A program made the translations under genes and the position numbers. Under the pieces are notes generated by a model, which made no database searches, was not told the origin of the DNA, and was given only the letters and a program-made list of their open reading frames with translations. Positions 5,166 to 6,291 of a stretch of DNA of 6,291 nt are shown one piece after another. This DNA comes from Bacteroidales bacterium. Its GTDB lineage: Bacteria; Bacteroidota; Bacteroidia; Bacteroidales; Muribaculaceae. The stretch covers positions 1 through 6,291 of the forward strand of contig SFNC01000108.1 of assembly GCA_004554255.1 (NCBI GenBank), in the 5' to 3' direction. The stretch's first letter is position 1. Every line of letters begins with the position of its first letter.

Positions 5166-5939
5166 TTACACACCCGCGCCGTTTCCACCGAAAAGGATGA
5201 CGGGATCTTCCCCCGAGTCTGAATTCAGGGCGTCCACGACGTCCGTTTTGGCGGTCGGCGAGTCGGTGACCTTCGCCGCTTTAACATACGCCAATCCGTC
5301 TTCTTCGACTTTGACGTACTTCCTTTCACCGTCTGCAGAGGCGTCGATTTTGGCGGATTTTATGCCTCCGATCGCGTCTTCTGTGGCGACTTTCAAGACA
5401 GAGGTCTTGATCAAAAGATCGACCTCCTCTTTGGTGTAGTAATTGGTCAGGTCGGTGTTCCCCGTCCCAACCAAATGCCAACCTTTCTCGTCCCAGAAGT
5501 ATTGCGCGTATACTTTGTAGTCAGAGGTAAGCATGTAAAGAACATTCTCCTCCGCCTTGTCCGCCTCCGGCAGCGCATCCACAACTTTAAGTTTGAGGTC
5601 TCCCAAACTTGAAAGTTTTACATCAATCTGCTCGGATGTATAGTAATTCACAAGATCATTCACGAGATTCGTCACGAACCCGGAATCATTTTGCAAATCG
5701 CTAACCTTTTGAGGGAGGGGTATATTGCCCACTCCGAATATCGTCTGACCGCCGACCGTCTTAACGTCCTGCGGAGTCTGACCGTCCATCGGTTTACCGT
5801 TTCGATAAAGGTAAAGCTTGTCATCAACAGCCACAATATCGGTCGGGGCCGGTTCAGTTGCCGTCATGCCGGCAGTCGCAAGTCTGATCCTTTTTTTGAT
5901 CACCATTGTCACGCCGGATTTCTCTTTATTTAATGACAT
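5166..5939 (-). CDS. Small tail fibre or baseplate adaptor protein (257 aa)
   Basis: A probable baseplate or fibre-connector protein. The N-terminus (about 13-60: VIKKRIRLATAGMTATEPAP..., LYLYRNGKPMDG) may be a distant attachment domain. Then come VGGQTIFGVGNIPLPQKVSD (62-81), a form of the common phage-fibre motif 'ING-x-S-x-x-GxGNI', and two spacer repeats, LVNYYTSEQIDVKLSSL (96-112) and LTNYYTKEEVDLLIKT (164-179). Between the repeats, LPEADKAEENVLYML... YAQYFWDEKGWHLVG (123-158) is a small domain often found in fibre proteins of Bacillota phages. The C-terminus has AIGGIK (189-194), EDGLAYVKAA (213-222) and the end DPVILFGGNGAGV, resembling the 610-aa protein. Two NYYT repeats suggest paired helical linkers flanking a globular domain in a trimer. 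It overlaps the upstream gene by 10 nt. The start at 5939 has a strong GGAGGTGG site; the internal ATG at 5906 has none. Confidence 0.83.
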   Translation of the reverse strand: MSLNKEKSGVTMVIKKRIRLATAGMTATEPAPTDIVAVDDKLYLYRNGKPMDGQTPQDVKTVGGQTIFGVGNIPLPQKVSDLQNDSGFVTNLVNDLVNYYTSEQIDVKLSSLGDLKLKVVDALPEADKAEENVLYMLTSDYKVYAQYFWDEKGWHLVGTGNTDLTNYYTKEEVDLLIKTSVLKVATEDAIGGIKSAKIDASADGERKYVKVEEDGLAYVKAAKVTDSPTAKTDVVDALNSDSGEDPVILFGGNGAGV

Positions 5940-6291
5940 ACTTCCACCTCCGCTCTGTTATTCACGCAAATCGTAGTGATATCAGTAGAAACGGTCCTAT
6001 CGCCGTCTTTGTGCACATATTTCACACAATAAGTGTATCTGCCACGGCAAAATCTGTGGGAGACATCTTTGGTGAAATCCAAAGACACCGTGTGATAGAA
6101 TTCAGACTTCTCGTCATTGCTGATATTCTTCGATATGAAAGAATGAACGACTTCTTTTCTGGCATTGAAGAAAGTAACCACAATTTGGTCAGATTCATCA
6201 AAATTTATCAATTTATTTACCAGAGTTCCATCTTCTCCGACTTCCTGTTCAACTAAATTGATTACCATATCAACCGCGAACGTATCACCAT
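5930..6291 (-). CDS. Baseplate-type beta-sandwich protein, 3' part (BppU N-domain-like)
   Basis: Open to the right edge of the window, so its 5' end is missing. The first ATG inside (6268) has no Shine-Dalgarno, and the frame upstream of it reads GDTFAVD, which fits the family, so 6268 is not taken as the start. In phage baseplate and fibre-attachment proteins a 'GDTFxF' strand near the N-terminus often opens an immunoglobulin-like domain of about 100 residues, as in BppU-type proteins of lactococcal phages. The visible 120 residues suit that: alternating strands (QIVVTFFNARKE, YHTVSLDF) and a late GRYTYCVKYVHKDG strand-turn followed by STDITTICV. The protein stops soon after the domain (VEVCH) and has no long fibre part. 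Four cysteines in the last 45 residues are unusual here. The likely role is a small baseplate or connector subunit. The family call is from pattern memory and is moderately uncertain. Confidence 0.65.
   Translation of the reverse strand, partial: GDTFAVDMVINLVEQEVGEDGTLVNKLINFDESDQIVVTFFNARKEVVHSFISKNISNDEKSEFYHTVSLDFTKDVSHRFCRGRYTYCVKYVHKDGDRTVSTDITTICVNNRAEVEVCH
5944..5951 (-). promoter_or_regulatory. Ribosome binding site of the 257-aa gene, inside the upstream gene
   Basis: GGAGGTGG on the minus strand lies within the last codons of the upstream coding region, 4 nt before ATG 5939-5937 (7 nt counted from GGAGG). It fixes MSLNKEK as the N-terminus. The two genes overlap by 10 nt (5930-5939), an arrangement typical of translational coupling. 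Confidence 0.88.

Noticed and set aside
6264..6291. ATG at 6291 on the minus strand as a gene start
   Set aside because: It meets TAA after nine codons. The real gene is in another frame and is open to the window edge.

Overview
The window is a run of structural genes from a tailed bacteriophage or prophage. All genes lie on the minus strand and are read from right to left. Strong GGAGG-type Shine-Dalgarno sequences precede every start that can be seen, and the tail-fibre motifs resemble those of phages and prophages of low-GC Gram-positive (Bacillota) gut bacteria. The Bacillota host is an inference; no host gene, integrase, tRNA or replication gene is present to confirm it.

Layout in transcription order: (1) 6291-5930, the 3' part of a small beta-rich protein that begins outside the window and resembles the N-terminal domain of baseplate upper proteins. 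(2) 5939-5166, a 257-aa fibre or adaptor protein with two NYYT/EVD spacer repeats; its start overlaps the end of gene 1. (3) 5126-4005, a 373-aa protein with an N-terminal major-tropism-determinant-like (Mtd_N) domain and a beta-rich body. (4) 3986-2154, a 610-aa Ala/Lys-rich, coiled-coil tail-fibre protein. (5) A 67-nt gap with a good candidate terminator. (6) 2087-357, a 576-aa tail-fibre protein, again with an Mtd_N-like start. (7) A 237-nt gap (120-356) with several inverted repeats, one terminator-like, and a weak candidate promoter. (8) 119-1, the first 39 codons of a third protein with an Mtd_N-like start.

The genes look like one tail-tip/host-recognition module built by duplicating and shuffling a small set of parts: the Mtd_N-like cap appears three times, a 'WVELGDEG(S/T)HLTK' module appears in two fibres, a GGIK...AYV C-terminal module appears in two proteins, and three proteins end in a beta strand followed by Gly-Gly and a short small-residue tail. 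This suggests a hetero-multimeric, multi-fibre baseplate. No reverse transcriptase, template repeat or C-type-lectin variable region is visible, so the Mtd-like caps alone do not show a diversity-generating retroelement. I see no RNA gene, CRISPR array, insertion sequence or attachment site.
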